Shown: positions 24,727 to 33,629 of the stretch, piece by piece | Position numbering within the stretch: position 1 is the stretch's first letter | Layout: each line of letters opens with the position of its first letter | Origin: Kytococcus schroeteri | GTDB lineage: Bacteria; Actinomycetota; Actinomycetes; Actinomycetales; Dermatophilaceae | Direction of reading: 5' to 3' | DNA: 64,000 nt | NCBI RefSeq assembly: GCF_042433515.1 | Contig: NZ_JBHLVH010000006.1 | Span: 1 to 64,000 of the forward strand | Program-made: the position numbers and the translations under genes | The notes under the pieces: model-generated | Told to the model about the DNA's origin: nothing | Databases searched by the model: none | The model's input: the letters and a program-made list of their open reading frames with translations, nothing else

Positions 24727-25680
24727 ATGAGCGACACGCCCGCCGCCTCGCCCACCGCGCACCTCGTCACGCTGCCGCCCGGCATCGCCCTGGAGCCCAG
24801 CGGATCGGGAGCCGGCGAGCTCGTGGCCCGCACCGCCGCCTGCACCCTACGCCTCGACCTCCAGGGCGCCCACCTGCTCTCGTTCACCCCCGCCGGCGGC
24901 CGCGACCTGCTGTGGACCAGCCCCGACGCCGTCCGCGCACCCGGCCAGGCGATCCGCGGCGGGGTGCCGGTCTGCGCACCATGGTTCGCCACGGGCCCCG
25001 ACGGCCACCACACCCCCAAGCACGGCCCGGCCCGCACCCAGCCGTGGCAGCCCACCTCGGTCGACGTGGCCCCCGACGGCACCGTCCGCCTGGGCCTGAC
25101 CACCACCGCCGATGGCGTGGACCTGCACCTGGACGTCACGGCCGGGGCCGCCCTGCGGATGGCACTCACCCTCGCCCTGCCCGACGGCGCCGCACCGCGC
25201 ACCGTGGAGGCCGCGCTGCACACCTACCTGGCCGTGAGCGCCGTGGCCGACTGCACGCTCGCCGGTCTGGACGGCGCCGGCGTGGTGGACACGCTCACCG
25301 GCGGGGTCACCACGCAGTCCGGCGACCTGCGCACCGAGGGCGCCATCGACCGCATCCACCGCACCGCCGGGCCGGTGCACCTCACCGACGCCCACCGCAC
25401 CGTGGCCGTCACCACGCAGGGCGCCCGCGACACGGTGGTGTGGAGCCCCGGCGCGGAGGGGGCCCGCACCATGACCGACGTGCCGGACGCCGGATGGGAC
25501 GGGTTCCTCTGCGTGGAGGCGGCGTGCATCGGCGATCGCGGCGACGGCACCGACCACGCGGTGCACCTGCAGCCCGGGGCCTCGCACGTGCTGACAGCCA
25601 CCTACGCGGTGGAGCCACGCGACGGCGCGGACGGTGTCGGCGCGGCCACCCACGAGACCGGCCACGGGGCCGCCCGATGA
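24727..25680 (+). CDS. D-hexose-6-phosphate mutarotase-like (aldose 1-epimerase family)
   Basis: 317 aa. The YeaD-type signature is clear: GAHLLSFTPAGGRDLLWTSP (sugar-ring strand), RGGVPVCAPWF, then VEAALHTYL and a WSPGAEGA strand. These enzymes interconvert anomers of glucose-6-phosphate. TACGCT at 24715-24720 lies six bases before the ATG (leaderless). Its stop overlaps the start of the next gene (ATGA), so the two are coupled. Confidence 0.85.
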   Translation: MSDTPAASPTAHLVTLPPGIALEPSGSGAGELVARTAACTLRLDLQGAHLLSFTPAGGRDLLWTSPDAVRAPGQAIRGGVPVCAPWFATGPDGHHTPKHGPARTQPWQPTSVDVAPDGTVRLGLTTTADGVDLHLDVTAGAALRMALTLALPDGAAPRTVEAALHTYLAVSAVADCTLAGLDGAGVVDTLTGGVTTQSGDLRTEGAIDRIHRTAGPVHLTDAHRTVAVTTQGARDTVVWSPGAEGARTMTDVPDAGWDGFLCVEAACIGDRGDGTDHAVHLQPGASHVLTATYAVEPRDGADGVGAATHETGHGAAR

Positions 25681-26738
25681 CGGGGCGTCGCCTCACGCGG
25701 GTGCCGCTGCGCGCCCCGGACGCCGACGTCGTGGTGGTGGGCTCCGGCGTGGCGGGGCTGGCCGCCGCGGCCCGGTTGACCACAGCGGGCCGCCTGGTGC
25801 GGGTGCTGGAGGCGGGCCCGGTGGCCGGGGGCCGGGTGGGTTCGGCGCTGCACGACGGCTTCGCGGTGGACGAGGGCCTGCACCTGCTCGACGCCGCGGC
25901 GGCGTGGCCGACCGACCTGGTGGACCCGGCCGCGCTCGACCTGCGCCCGCTCGACCCCACCGAGGGCCTCGTGGACGGGCAGGACGCCCCGGTGCGCCTG
26001 GGCGATGACGCGGTGCCCGCCACCGGCCCGCTCGCCGCCGGGATCTCCCGCCCCGCGGCCCCGGCCCTGCCCGCGCACGGCCTGGTGGCCCTCACGGTGC
26101 AGCTCACGGCGCACCTGGACTCCCCCGTGGTGACCGGCGCCCACGTGGAGGTGGTGCGGTGGCACGGCGGGTCCTGGCAGGTGGTCGGCGACCACGGCAC
26201 GTGGACCACCGGTCAGGTCGTGCTCGCGGTGCCGCCCGAGGAGGCCACGCACCTGCTGCACGGCACCCGCATCGAGCACGAGCTGGCGCACCCGGAGTGG
26301 CTCGGGACGACCACGTGGTGGCTGGCGCCCGAGGCCGCGCCGAGCCCCTCGCGCTCCCTGCGGGTGGACGCCCGTCGCGCGCCCGGCCCGGTGGCGGCCA
26401 CCGTGGTGGTGACCAACGTGGCGCCGGGGTACTCCGAGGACGGGCGCGCCCTGGTGGCGGCGACGGTGCCGCACCGCGGGGGACGCCCCGTGGCCGGCGA
26501 GGCGGCCGTGCGCGCGCACCTCTCGGAGCTGTGGGGGACGGCGGCGTTCGACTGGCCCGTGGTCGCCCGCCAGGACCACCCGCGCGCCGTGCCCGTGCCC
26601 GTGCCCACGCCCGATGCGGCCGGCCCCCTCGCGCTCGAGCTCGCCCCCGGCCTCGTGCTGGCCGGCGACCACCTCGCCCCGGGAGTCACCGGCGCCCTGG
26701 CCTCTGGGGACGCGGCGGCGCGGGTCCTGCTGGCGTGA
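25677..26738 (+). CDS. FAD-dependent oxidoreductase, lacking the central cap region
   Basis: 353 aa. The N-terminus has an FAD-binding Rossmann motif (VVVVGSGVAGLAAAARL, GSGVAG at 22-27) and GGRVGSALHDGFAVDEGLH, typical of amine oxidase/protoporphyrinogen oxidase-like proteins; the C-terminus ends with LVLAGDHLAPGVTGALASG, the usual FAD-closing segment. Relatives are usually larger. Between residues 115 and 135 the helical substrate part (normally containing an RPFL-type motif) is absent, suggesting an internal deletion. It overlaps the mutarotase stop by four bases. The substrate is unknown and activity is doubtful. Confidence 0.75.
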   Translation: MTGRRLTRVPLRAPDADVVVVGSGVAGLAAAARLTTAGRLVRVLEAGPVAGGRVGSALHDGFAVDEGLHLLDAAAAWPTDLVDPAALDLRPLDPTEGLVDGQDAPVRLGDDAVPATGPLAAGISRPAAPALPAHGLVALTVQLTAHLDSPVVTGAHVEVVRWHGGSWQVVGDHGTWTTGQVVLAVPPEEATHLLHGTRIEHELAHPEWLGTTTWWLAPEAAPSPSRSLRVDARRAPGPVAATVVVTNVAPGYSEDGRALVAATVPHRGGRPVAGEAAVRAHLSELWGTAAFDWPVVARQDHPRAVPVPVPTPDAAGPLALELAPGLVLAGDHLAPGVTGALASGDAAARVLLA

Positions 26739-26742
26739 CCCC

Positions 26743-26778
26743 CGTCGCGTGACCGGCGTCGCGTGACCGGCGTCACGC
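26743..26778. repeat. 14-bp tandem repeat with palindrome upstream of thiolase
   Basis: CGTCGCGTGACCGG occurs twice in tandem (26743-26756, 26757-26770). The second copy forms GCGTGAC-CGGC-GTCACGC with the following bases (26761-26778), a perfect 7-bp dyad. It could be an operator for the thiolase or a terminator of the preceding gene. Confidence 0.45.
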
Positions 26779-26844
26779 CGACCCGGCCCGTGTAGCACCA
26801 TGGGCGCGTCCCGCCGCCCCGCCCCACGAGCACCAGGAGCGCCC

Positions 26845-28047
26845 ATGACCCAGCTCGAGCCCGCCTACCTCTACGACGCCGTGCGCACGCCCTTCGCCAA
26901 GCTCGGCGGCGCCCTGGCCACGGTGCGCCCGGACGACCTGGCCGCCACCGTGGTCCGCGCGATGGTGGAGCGCTCCCCGCAGCTGGACCCGGCCCGCATC
27001 GACGAGGTGGTCTTCGGCGCCGCCAACCAGGCCGGGGAGGACAACCGCAACGTGGCGCGCATGGCCACCCTGCTGGCCGGGCTGCCGGTGAGCGTGCCGG
27101 GCTCCACCGTCAACCGCCTGTGCGGCTCCTCCCTGGACGCCGCGATGGTGGCCAGCCGCACCGTCGAGACCGGGGACGCCGACCTGGTGCTGGTGGGCGG
27201 CGTGGAGTCCATGAGCCGAGCCCCGTGGGTGGTGGCCAAGCCGGAGCGCGCATTCCCCGCCGGCAACGCCGAGATGGCCTCCACCACCCTGGGCTGGCGC
27301 CTGGTGAACCCCGCCATGCCGGCCGAGTGGACCGCCAGCCTGGGCGAGTGCAACGAGCAGGTGGCCGACGAGCTGGGCACCACCCGTGAGCAGATGGACG
27401 CCTTTGCCGCCCGCTCCCACCAGCTGGCCGCCGCGGCGTGGGAGGACGGCTTCTACGCCGACTGGACGTGCGCGGTGCCCGGCGTCGACGCGGCGGACCT
27501 GCCCCGCGACGAGACGGTGCGCCCGGGCTCGTCGGTGGAGTCGCTGGCCGGGCTCAAGCCGTCCTTCCGCCGCGACGGGCGCATCACCGCCGGCAACGCC
27601 TCCCCGCTCACCGACGGGGCGGCCGCGGTGCTGCTCGGCTCGGCCGGGGCGGCCGAGGGGCTGGGCCGCGAGCCGATGGCGCGCATCGCCGGGCGCGGGG
27701 CGCACGCGCTGGAGCCGCAGCGCTTCGGCCTGGCACCGGTGGAGGCGGCGAACAAGGCCCTGGCGAGGGCCGGCATCGGCTGGGGCGAGGTGGGGCTGGT
27801 GGAGCTCAACGAGGCCTTCGCCGTGCAGTCGCTGGCGTGCGTGGACGCGTGGGGCATCGACCCCGGCATCGTCAACACGCGCGGTGGTGCCATCGCCATC
27901 GGGCACCCGCTGGGAGCCTCGGGGGCGCGCATCCTGGGCACCCTGGCCGCCGCGATGCGGGCCGACGGCGTGCGCTGGGGCGTGGCCGCCATCTGCATCG
28001 GAGTGGGCCAGGCGCTGGCGGTGGTGCTGGAGAACGAGGGCGCCTGA
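26845..28047 (+). CDS. Acetyl-CoA C-acyltransferase (thiolase)
   Basis: 400 aa, normal thiolase length. AGGAG lies six bases before the ATG. The acyl-accepting cysteine is C93 (NRLCGSSLDA); the C-terminal catalytic residues are in GGAIAIGHPLGASGAR (His) and AAICIGVGQ (Cys). VGGVESMSRAPWV and VELNEAFAVQ also fit. The sequence is closest in style to degradative thiolases of the PcaF/FadA group, acting in fatty-acid or beta-ketoadipate breakdown. It is transcribed alone, ending at a strong hairpin. Confidence 0.93.
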   Translation: MTQLEPAYLYDAVRTPFAKLGGALATVRPDDLAATVVRAMVERSPQLDPARIDEVVFGAANQAGEDNRNVARMATLLAGLPVSVPGSTVNRLCGSSLDAAMVASRTVETGDADLVLVGGVESMSRAPWVVAKPERAFPAGNAEMASTTLGWRLVNPAMPAEWTASLGECNEQVADELGTTREQMDAFAARSHQLAAAAWEDGFYADWTCAVPGVDAADLPRDETVRPGSSVESLAGLKPSFRRDGRITAGNASPLTDGAAAVLLGSAGAAEGLGREPMARIAGRGAHALEPQRFGLAPVEAANKALARAGIGWGEVGLVELNEAFAVQSLACVDAWGIDPGIVNTRGGAIAIGHPLGASGARILGTLAAAMRADGVRWGVAAICIGVGQALAVVLENEGA

Positions 28048-28127
28048 GCCGCCGGGCGGGGTGCGCACCGGGCCGGCGGGGTGCGCACCGGGCGGGCCAC
28101 ACCCGAAACCCTCCCCCGCACGCGAAA

Positions 28128-28167
28128 GGTGTCGCCCGCACGGGACGTTTCCCGTGCGGGCGACACC
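28128..28167. terminator. Bidirectional terminator, repeat element B
   Basis: Perfect 18-bp stem GGTGTCGCCCGCACGGGA with its complement and a CGTT loop, between the convergent thiolase and desaturase genes. The flanks CGCACGCGAAA and CCTTTCC tie it to elements A and C. Confidence 0.8.
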
Positions 28168-28183
28168 CTTTCCGCGCGCCAGA

Positions 28184-28235
28184 CGGTTTCCCGTGCGCCG
28201 AGCGCCAGGCGGTTTCCCGTGCGCCGAGCGCCGGG
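28184..28235. repeat. 26-bp tandem duplication next to element B
   Basis: Two near-identical units starting CGGTTTCCCGTGCGCCGAGC at 28184 and 28210. Each carries the TTTCCCGTGCG word shared by the dispersed elements. Confidence 0.8.
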
Positions 28236-28280
28236 CCGCCTCGTGCGAACGCCCCCGGCCAGGGCGGCGTGCGCAGGCCC

Positions 28281-29720
28281 TCAGGCGCCGGCGCCAGCCA
28301 CCTTCCCCGCGGCGCTCCCCCGCAGGGCCCTCTTCCGCAGCGCGCTCTTCCGCGCAGCCTTCTTCCGCGAGCCGCCGAGCAGCTGCCGCACGGCCCACTG
28401 CGCGCCGGTGGCCACCGAGCCCACCGGGTCGCGGCGCAGCTGCCCCCACGCCCCGTTGGGCAGCGCGTAGCGGAAGATCTTGCCCCACGCGCTGGCCAGC
28501 TGCACCGGCAGCGGCCCGGAGACGTAGGCGAACCCGTACCGGTCGAACACGTCGCGCATCTCCACCGAGATCTCGGCGTACCGGTTGCTCGGCAGGTCCG
28601 GGAAGCAGTGGTGCTCGATCTGGTGGCTGAGGTTGCCGGTCATGATGTGCATGAGCGGCGAACCCGAGATGTTGGCCGAACCCAGCATCTGGCGCAGGTA
28701 CCACTCGCCGCGGGTCTCCCCCACGGTGGACGCGCGGCTGAAGGTCTGCACGCCCTCGGGGAAGTGACCGCACAGGATCACCGCGTTGCTCCACAGGTTG
28801 CGGGTGAGGTTGGCGGTCCACGTGGCGGCCAGCGTCGACTTCCAGTTCGGTCCGCTCAGCGCCGGGGTGACCACGTAGTCCTTGGCCACCTGCTGGGCCA
28901 CCTTCTTGCCCACGCCCAGCAGGCCGGGCACGGCGGGCTTCCAGGCCGCGAGCGGCTTGCCGGCATAGCGGCCGAGCTCCAGGTCGTACAGCGCGATGGA
29001 GTACTCGAAGGTCACCGCGTTGACCGCGTTGAACAGCGGCTGCCACACCATCCACGGCTTCCACGGCTGGTCGGGGTCCACGCGGGCGATGCCGAAGCCC
29101 AGGTCGTTGTCGCGCCCGATGACGTTGGTGTACGTGTGGTGCAGGTCGTTGTGGGAGTGCTTCCAGCCCTCGGCGGTGGAGGGGTGGTCCCACTCCCAGG
29201 TGCTGGAGTGGATCCGCGGGTCGCGCATCCAGTCCCACTGCCCGTGGAGGATGTTGTGGCCGATCTCCATGTTCTCCAGGATCTTGGCCACGGCCAGGGC
29301 GCCGGTGCCCAGCACGAAGCCCACCTTGGTGCGGCTGCCCACCATGAGCACGAGACGACCGCCCATGTCGAGCGCGCGCTGGGTGGCGATGACGCGGCGG
29401 ATGTACGCGGCGTCGGCCGACCCGCGGGAGTCCATGACCCGCTGGCGGATGGCGTCCAGCTCGCGCCCCATCTCCTCGATCTGCTCGATCGTGAGGTGCG
29501 CGGCCGGGTCGTCGCCGCCGGAGCGCTTGGGCTTCCAGTGGCGCTCGGGGGACTCGGTGGCGGTGATGCGGTTGACCCCGCGGCGGGTGTCGCGGCGGGC
29601 CCGGGCGAACGCCTTGTTGACGCGCATGGAGTCGCTGAACGCGGCGGGCGCCAGGCGGGATCCCCCCAGGCCGGGGCGGGCGGATGCGGGGCGGGTGCGT
29701 CGTGCGGGGGTGGTCGTCAT
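28281..29720 (-). CDS. Membrane fatty-acid (acyl-CoA/acyl-lipid) desaturase
   Basis: 479 aa. The three histidine boxes of di-iron desaturases are present: H155-N-I-L-H159, H188 to H195 (HSHNDLHH) and QIEHH (367-371). Hydrophobic stretches lie between them. The C-terminus is a basic Lys/Arg/Ala-rich tail (about 45 residues) that looks disordered. The gene is coupled (ATGA) to the upstream ferredoxin reductase, its evident electron donor, as in mycobacterial desA3 with Rv3230c. It should introduce a double bond in stearoyl-type chains and so set membrane fluidity. Confidence 0.92.
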   Translation of the reverse strand: MTTTPARRTRPASARPGLGGSRLAPAAFSDSMRVNKAFARARRDTRRGVNRITATESPERHWKPKRSGGDDPAAHLTIEQIEEMGRELDAIRQRVMDSRGSADAAYIRRVIATQRALDMGGRLVLMVGSRTKVGFVLGTGALAVAKILENMEIGHNILHGQWDWMRDPRIHSSTWEWDHPSTAEGWKHSHNDLHHTYTNVIGRDNDLGFGIARVDPDQPWKPWMVWQPLFNAVNAVTFEYSIALYDLELGRYAGKPLAAWKPAVPGLLGVGKKVAQQVAKDYVVTPALSGPNWKSTLAATWTANLTRNLWSNAVILCGHFPEGVQTFSRASTVGETRGEWYLRQMLGSANISGSPLMHIMTGNLSHQIEHHCFPDLPSNRYAEISVEMRDVFDRYGFAYVSGPLPVQLASAWGKIFRYALPNGAWGQLRRDPVGSVATGAQWAVRQLLGGSRKKAARKSALRKRALRGSAAGKVAGAGA

Positions 29721-30844
29721 GCCGGTACCTCCAGGTGGCAGTCGCCTGCGGCGGTCGTGACGCAGGTCTGGACGAGTGCGGGGTCCTCGGGGGTGGCGAG
29801 GGTGAGCGAGCCGTCGCGCAGGTCGCGCACGGCCCCCTCGGTGAGGTTCAGGACGCAGGAGTGGCAGATGCCCATGCGGCAACCGCTGGGCAGCAACAGG
29901 CCGGCCTCCTCGCCCGCATCGAGCAGGGTGGTGGAGCCGTCGGTCTCCACCTCGGTCTTGGAGCCACCCGTGGCGAAGGTGGCCAGGCCGCCCTCGCCGG
30001 GGGTGATCTCCACGGTGCGGAAGCGCTCGGTGAGCAGCTGGTGGCGCAGGCCGGCGTCCTCCCAGAACTGCTCGCAGTCGTCGAGCATCCCGGCCGGGCC
30101 GCAGGCCCACACGGTGCGCTCGCGCCAGTCGGGCACCTCGGTGTCCAGCTCGTCCAGGCCGAAGCGCCCCTCGGTGGCCGTGTGGCGGGTGATGAGGCGC
30201 AGCCCGAAGCGGTCGGCGATGGCGGGCAGCTCCTCGGCGAACAGCCGCTCGGCAGGCGTGCGGGCGGACTGCACCACCACCACGTCCGGCGCGTCGGGAC
30301 CGTGCCACTTGTGCCCGCGCAGCAGCCCCATGATCGGCGTGATGCCGGAGCCCGCTCCCAGGAAGAGGATCTTGCCGGGGCGCGGGTCGTCGAGCGTGAA
30401 CTCGCCGTCGGCGGCATCGAGGTGGAGCAGGTCGCCGACCTTCGTGTTGCGCACCAGGTGGGTGCTCACGAGGCCGTCGGGCACCTGGGTGACCGTGATC
30501 TGCAGCAGCCCGGCGTCACCGGGGGTGCCGGCAGGTGCCGGCTTGCTGGTGAGGCTGTAGGTGCGCCAGTGCCGCACGCCGTCCACGTCCACGCCGATGC
30601 GGACGTACTGGCCGGGGCGGTGGGCCTTCCACAGCACGCCGGGGCGCAGCCAGAGGCTCACGGTGCGCGCGGTGTCGTGGTGGACGCGCTCCACGCGGGC
30701 CACCAAGGAGACGCGGGACTGCAGCGGGGCCACCATGTCGACGTAGTCGTGCGGCACCACCGGGGTGGTCACCACAGCGGCGGCCTCGATGAGGCGGTCC
30801 ACCCAGGCAGGGCGGGGGGTGACCCGACGGGTCGAGGAACTCAT
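29717..30844 (-). CDS. Ferredoxin reductase of the desaturase system
   Basis: 375 aa. It contains an FAD/NAD(P)H module (RTYSLTSKP, LFLGAGSGITPIMGLL, VWACGPAGM) and a C-terminal plant-type [2Fe-2S] ferredoxin domain with SGCRMGICHSCV and a distant Cys in LVQTCVT. The architecture equals Rv3230c, which passes electrons from NADPH to the desaturase. The ATG at 30844 is preferred over 30853 because AGGATGG lies at a usable distance. Its stop overlaps the desaturase start. Confidence 0.9.
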   Translation of the reverse strand: MSSSTRRVTPRPAWVDRLIEAAAVVTTPVVPHDYVDMVAPLQSRVSLVARVERVHHDTARTVSLWLRPGVLWKAHRPGQYVRIGVDVDGVRHWRTYSLTSKPAPAGTPGDAGLLQITVTQVPDGLVSTHLVRNTKVGDLLHLDAADGEFTLDDPRPGKILFLGAGSGITPIMGLLRGHKWHGPDAPDVVVVQSARTPAERLFAEELPAIADRFGLRLITRHTATEGRFGLDELDTEVPDWRERTVWACGPAGMLDDCEQFWEDAGLRHQLLTERFRTVEITPGEGGLATFATGGSKTEVETDGSTTLLDAGEEAGLLLPSGCRMGICHSCVLNLTEGAVRDLRDGSLTLATPEDPALVQTCVTTAAGDCHLEVPA

Positions 30845-30866
30845 GCCGTCCATCCTGTCTGGCACC

Positions 30867-30881
30867 GGTGAACGATTCACC
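30867..30881. promoter_or_regulatory. Palindrome in the reductase/pucR intergenic region
   Basis: GGTGAA-CGA-TTCACC, perfect 6-bp arms, 23 bp upstream of the reductase ATG. A candidate operator for the divergent PucR-type regulator. Confidence 0.5.
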
Positions 30882-30910
30882 CCCGCTCGGCGTGGAGAAC
30901 CACGCCCGGA

Positions 30911-30929
30911 TTTGTCCCTCGTGAACAAA
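30911..30929. promoter_or_regulatory. TTTGT-N9-ACAAA dyad upstream of the pucR-like gene
   Basis: Five-base complementary arms around a 9-base centre, centred at 30920, 18 bp before the GTG at 30947. It stands out as an A/T island in the 102-bp divergent region and could be the autoregulatory site. Confidence 0.4.
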
Positions 30930-30946
30930 GCGCGCACGATGTCCCC

Positions 30947-32191
30947 GTGGACGCCTCCCCCGAGCCCCTCACCGCGGGCACCGCCGCATCCTTCTGGACC
31001 CCCGAGCTGGTGGCCGCCCTGCGCGATGCTGTGGAGGTCGCCTCCCAGCAGAGCGTCACCGCCATCGTGCAGGACGTCCCGGCGTACCGCGACGAGTTCC
31101 GGCACGGACGCTCCGCGGTGCTCAAGGAGGCGGTGTCCATGGCGCTGCACGGCTTCCTGGACCTCATCGAGACGCCGGGACCGGGCGACGCGGCCCCCAC
31201 CGGACCCACCTCGGCCACCGTCCTGGGCGCCCGTTCGCTGGGCCGCCGGGAGGCCCGCGCCGGGCGCACCGTGGAGGCGGTGCTGGCCGCCTACCGCGTG
31301 GGGGCGCGCGTGTGCTGGGTGACCTTCAGCGACGTGGCCCTGGAGCACGGCCTGGCCGCCCGGGAGCTGCAGACCTTCGCGGCCCTGACCTTCACCTACA
31401 TCGACGACCTCTCCGCGGCCACGGTGGCCGGGCACACCCAGGAGCGGGCGCGCTCCGACCAGCGGCGCAGCCAGGCCCGCACCAACCTGGGGCTGCTCGT
31501 GGTGCGCGGGGCCCGCACGGCCGAGGTGGACGCCGCGGCCCGCGCGGCCGGCCTCACCTCGCCGCGGACGGTGAGCCTCATGGTGTGCCGCAGCGAGGAC
31601 ACCGGCGCGCTGACCTCCCGGCTGCCGCTGCGCACGCTGGTGCTCGACCAGGTGGGGCTGGGCCCGGAGGGCTCCGGCTGGAGCACGCTGCTGCTGCCCG
31701 ACCCCACCGACGACGAGCTGGACCGCGCCCGCCGCACCCTGCGCCGGGCCGGGGTGCACTGCCTGGTGACACCCCCGGTGGGCCGGGCCGCCGCCCCGGA
31801 GACCTGGCGCCTGGCCAGCCGGTGGGTGTCCGTGCCGCCGGACCCGATGGGGGTGCCCGAGGGGCCGCTGGACCTGCAGGACGTGCTGCCGCACATGGTG
31901 GTGCACGGCGACGCGGCGGCCGCCCGCGAGCTGGCCGCGGCCGCCCTGGAGCCGCTGGCCGACCTGCCGGAGTCCACCCGGGAGCGCCTCGTGGAGACCC
32001 TGCGGCTGTGGATGCTGCTGCGCGGCCAGCGGGCGCTGGTGGCCGAGCGCCTGGGCGTGCACCCGCAGACGGTGCGCTACCGCATGAACCAGCTGCGCGA
32101 CCTGTTCGGCAGCACCCTGGACGACCCGCGCGGCGCCGAGCAGGTGCTGCTGGCCACGCTCGTGGCCCCGGGGCTCACCGCATCGGACTGA
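30947..32191 (+). CDS. PucR/CdaR-type transcriptional regulator
   Basis: 414 aa from a GTG. The C-terminal 70 residues form the PucR helix-turn-helix (LVETLRLWMLLRGQRALVAE, HPQTVRYRMNQLRDLFG). The N-terminal half has the helical sensor type with AYRVGARVCWVTFSD. It is divergent from the desaturase operon with 102 bp between starts, so control of membrane-lipid desaturation is inferred. No DNA-binding data can be read from sequence; effector unknown. Confidence 0.85.
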   Translation: MDASPEPLTAGTAASFWTPELVAALRDAVEVASQQSVTAIVQDVPAYRDEFRHGRSAVLKEAVSMALHGFLDLIETPGPGDAAPTGPTSATVLGARSLGRREARAGRTVEAVLAAYRVGARVCWVTFSDVALEHGLAARELQTFAALTFTYIDDLSAATVAGHTQERARSDQRRSQARTNLGLLVVRGARTAEVDAAARAAGLTSPRTVSLMVCRSEDTGALTSRLPLRTLVLDQVGLGPEGSGWSTLLLPDPTDDELDRARRTLRRAGVHCLVTPPVGRAAAPETWRLASRWVSVPPDPMGVPEGPLDLQDVLPHMVVHGDAAAARELAAAALEPLADLPESTRERLVETLRLWMLLRGQRALVAERLGVHPQTVRYRMNQLRDLFGSTLDDPRGAEQVLLATLVAPGLTASD

Positions 32192-32201
32192 CGCGCCGCG
32201 C

Positions 32202-33074
32202 TCAGATGCGGTCCACGTGCGGGCGCAGACGCTCCACGTCCACGGTGGTCACGGCAGGTCGCTTCGGCCTCCGCCCGTCCCCGGAGGAGCGGCCGGTGAG
32301 GCGCCGCTGGATCCACGGGCGCAGGTGCAGGCCCGCCCACTCGCGGTTGGCCTGGAGCGTCTCCCACCGGGTCAGCGGCTCCAGCGGCGGCAGCGGCTCG
32401 TCCCAGGCGCGCTCGGCGGCGCCCTCCACCTCGAGCCCCAGCGTCCACGCAGCCTGCTGCGCCACCCGGCGATGCCCCTCGGTGGAGAGGTGGATGCGGT
32501 CCGGCGCCCACATGCGCGCGTCGCGCAGGGAGCGCAGGGTCCAGATGTCGGCCACGAAGCAGTCGTACCGCTGCGCGATGCCCCACACGTTGGCCGTGAA
32601 CTCGGCGAAGCGCGGGGACGCCCGGCGCAGCACGGGGGTACGGCTGATGTCCGGCGCGGTGACCAGCAGCACGTCGGCCCCCGTCTCCCGGATGCGGGCC
32701 ACGGCATCCTCCAGCTGGTCCACCACGGCGTCGCGGTCCACGCGGGGGCGCAGGTAGTCGTTGCCGCCGGCGTTGAGGCTCACCAGGTCCGGGGTCAGCG
32801 TCAGGCCCTCGTCGAGCTGCTCGCCGGTGACCTGCCCGATGAGGCGCCCCCGGATGGCCAGGTTGGCGTACCCGAAGGGTGCCGGCGCGGGCTTGCCCTC
32901 GGCGTCGGTGAGGGCGGCATTGCGCAGCGCGAGGCGGGCGGCCAGCCGGTCCGCCCAGCCATGGTGGGCCTCCGGGTCGTCGTCGGTGGGGTCCACCAGG
33001 CCCTCGGTGAACGAGTCACCCAGCGCGACGTAACGCTGCCAGATGCGGCCCTCGAGCGGTGCTGCGGTGGTCAT
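32202..33074 (-). CDS. SGNH-fold hydrolase (GDSL esterase)
   Basis: 290 aa. Block I is GDSFTEG with nucleophile S21, block III is NAGGNDYLRP, and the catalytic Asp/His are in DRIHLSTEGH. No signal peptide is seen, so it is cytoplasmic. A GGAGGG lies before the ATG. Such enzymes cleave esters of lipids or sugars; the substrate is unknown. A basic C-terminal tail of about 40 residues is not part of the fold. It ends 10 bp from the convergent PucR gene. Confidence 0.88.
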   Translation of the reverse strand: MTTAAPLEGRIWQRYVALGDSFTEGLVDPTDDDPEAHHGWADRLAARLALRNAALTDAEGKPAPAPFGYANLAIRGRLIGQVTGEQLDEGLTLTPDLVSLNAGGNDYLRPRVDRDAVVDQLEDAVARIRETGADVLLVTAPDISRTPVLRRASPRFAEFTANVWGIAQRYDCFVADIWTLRSLRDARMWAPDRIHLSTEGHRRVAQQAAWTLGLEVEGAAERAWDEPLPPLEPLTRWETLQANREWAGLHLRPWIQRRLTGRSSGDGRRPKRPAVTTVDVERLRPHVDRI

Positions 33075-33098
33075 GCGTTCCCTCCGTGGTGGTCCGGG

Positions 33099-33371
33099 TC
33101 AGCCTGCACCGTAACGTTTCTGGGCACGCGCCCGGGCCTTGGCTGCCTCCTCCTCGCGGTCCTTCGGCGGCGCCGAGGTGGTCAGTCCGTCCAGCAGGCG
33201 CTGGGTGGCTGCCGTGATCTCCTCCACCGCCTGGTCGAAGGCCTCGGTGTTGGCCTGCGACGGGGTGCGCGTGCCAGCGATCTTGCGGACGTACTGCAGG
33301 GCGGCGGCCTCGACCTCCTCGGCGGTGGCCGGGGGCTCGAAGTTGTGCAGGGTCCGGATGTTGCGGCACAT
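33099..33371 (-). CDS. DUF2277 family protein
   Basis: 90 aa. MCRNIRTLHNFEPPATAEEV is the family's conserved N-terminus, with a helical, charged remainder (VRKIAGTRTPSQAN). The function is unknown. The gene lies 24 bp upstream of the SGNH hydrolase on the same strand, so they may be co-transcribed. Confidence 0.85.
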   Translation of the reverse strand: MCRNIRTLHNFEPPATAEEVEAAALQYVRKIAGTRTPSQANTEAFDQAVEEITAATQRLLDGLTTSAPPKDREEEAAKARARAQKRYGAG

Positions 33372-33629
33372 GCCCCCATCCTCCCACCCGCGCAGCCACT
33401 ACCGAGGCGAGAGTGACCGCTTGCCCAGATGGCCACTCGGACCGCCCGGGTCTGCATCCAGATCTCATCCGGCCAGTGCGCGCCGACTGCGGGCAGCCCC
33501 TACCCCCAACCCGATAATCACTCCACCCCAATAGGTTTCGACTTAACACCCTTAATGGGGACGCCCCAGTGGACACCGAGGACCACGCGAGGTAGCGTGA
33601 CCCTTCTCACACTCAAACCAAGGGGGATC
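33372..33629. other. Gap upstream of the FSGxPNPxW operon
   Basis: 258 bp without a convincing gene. Base composition falls here (for example the A/T-rich stretch 33516-33555), marking the edge of an island. No clear -35/-10 pair was found; AGGGGG before 33630 is a usable ribosome-binding site. Confidence 0.4.
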
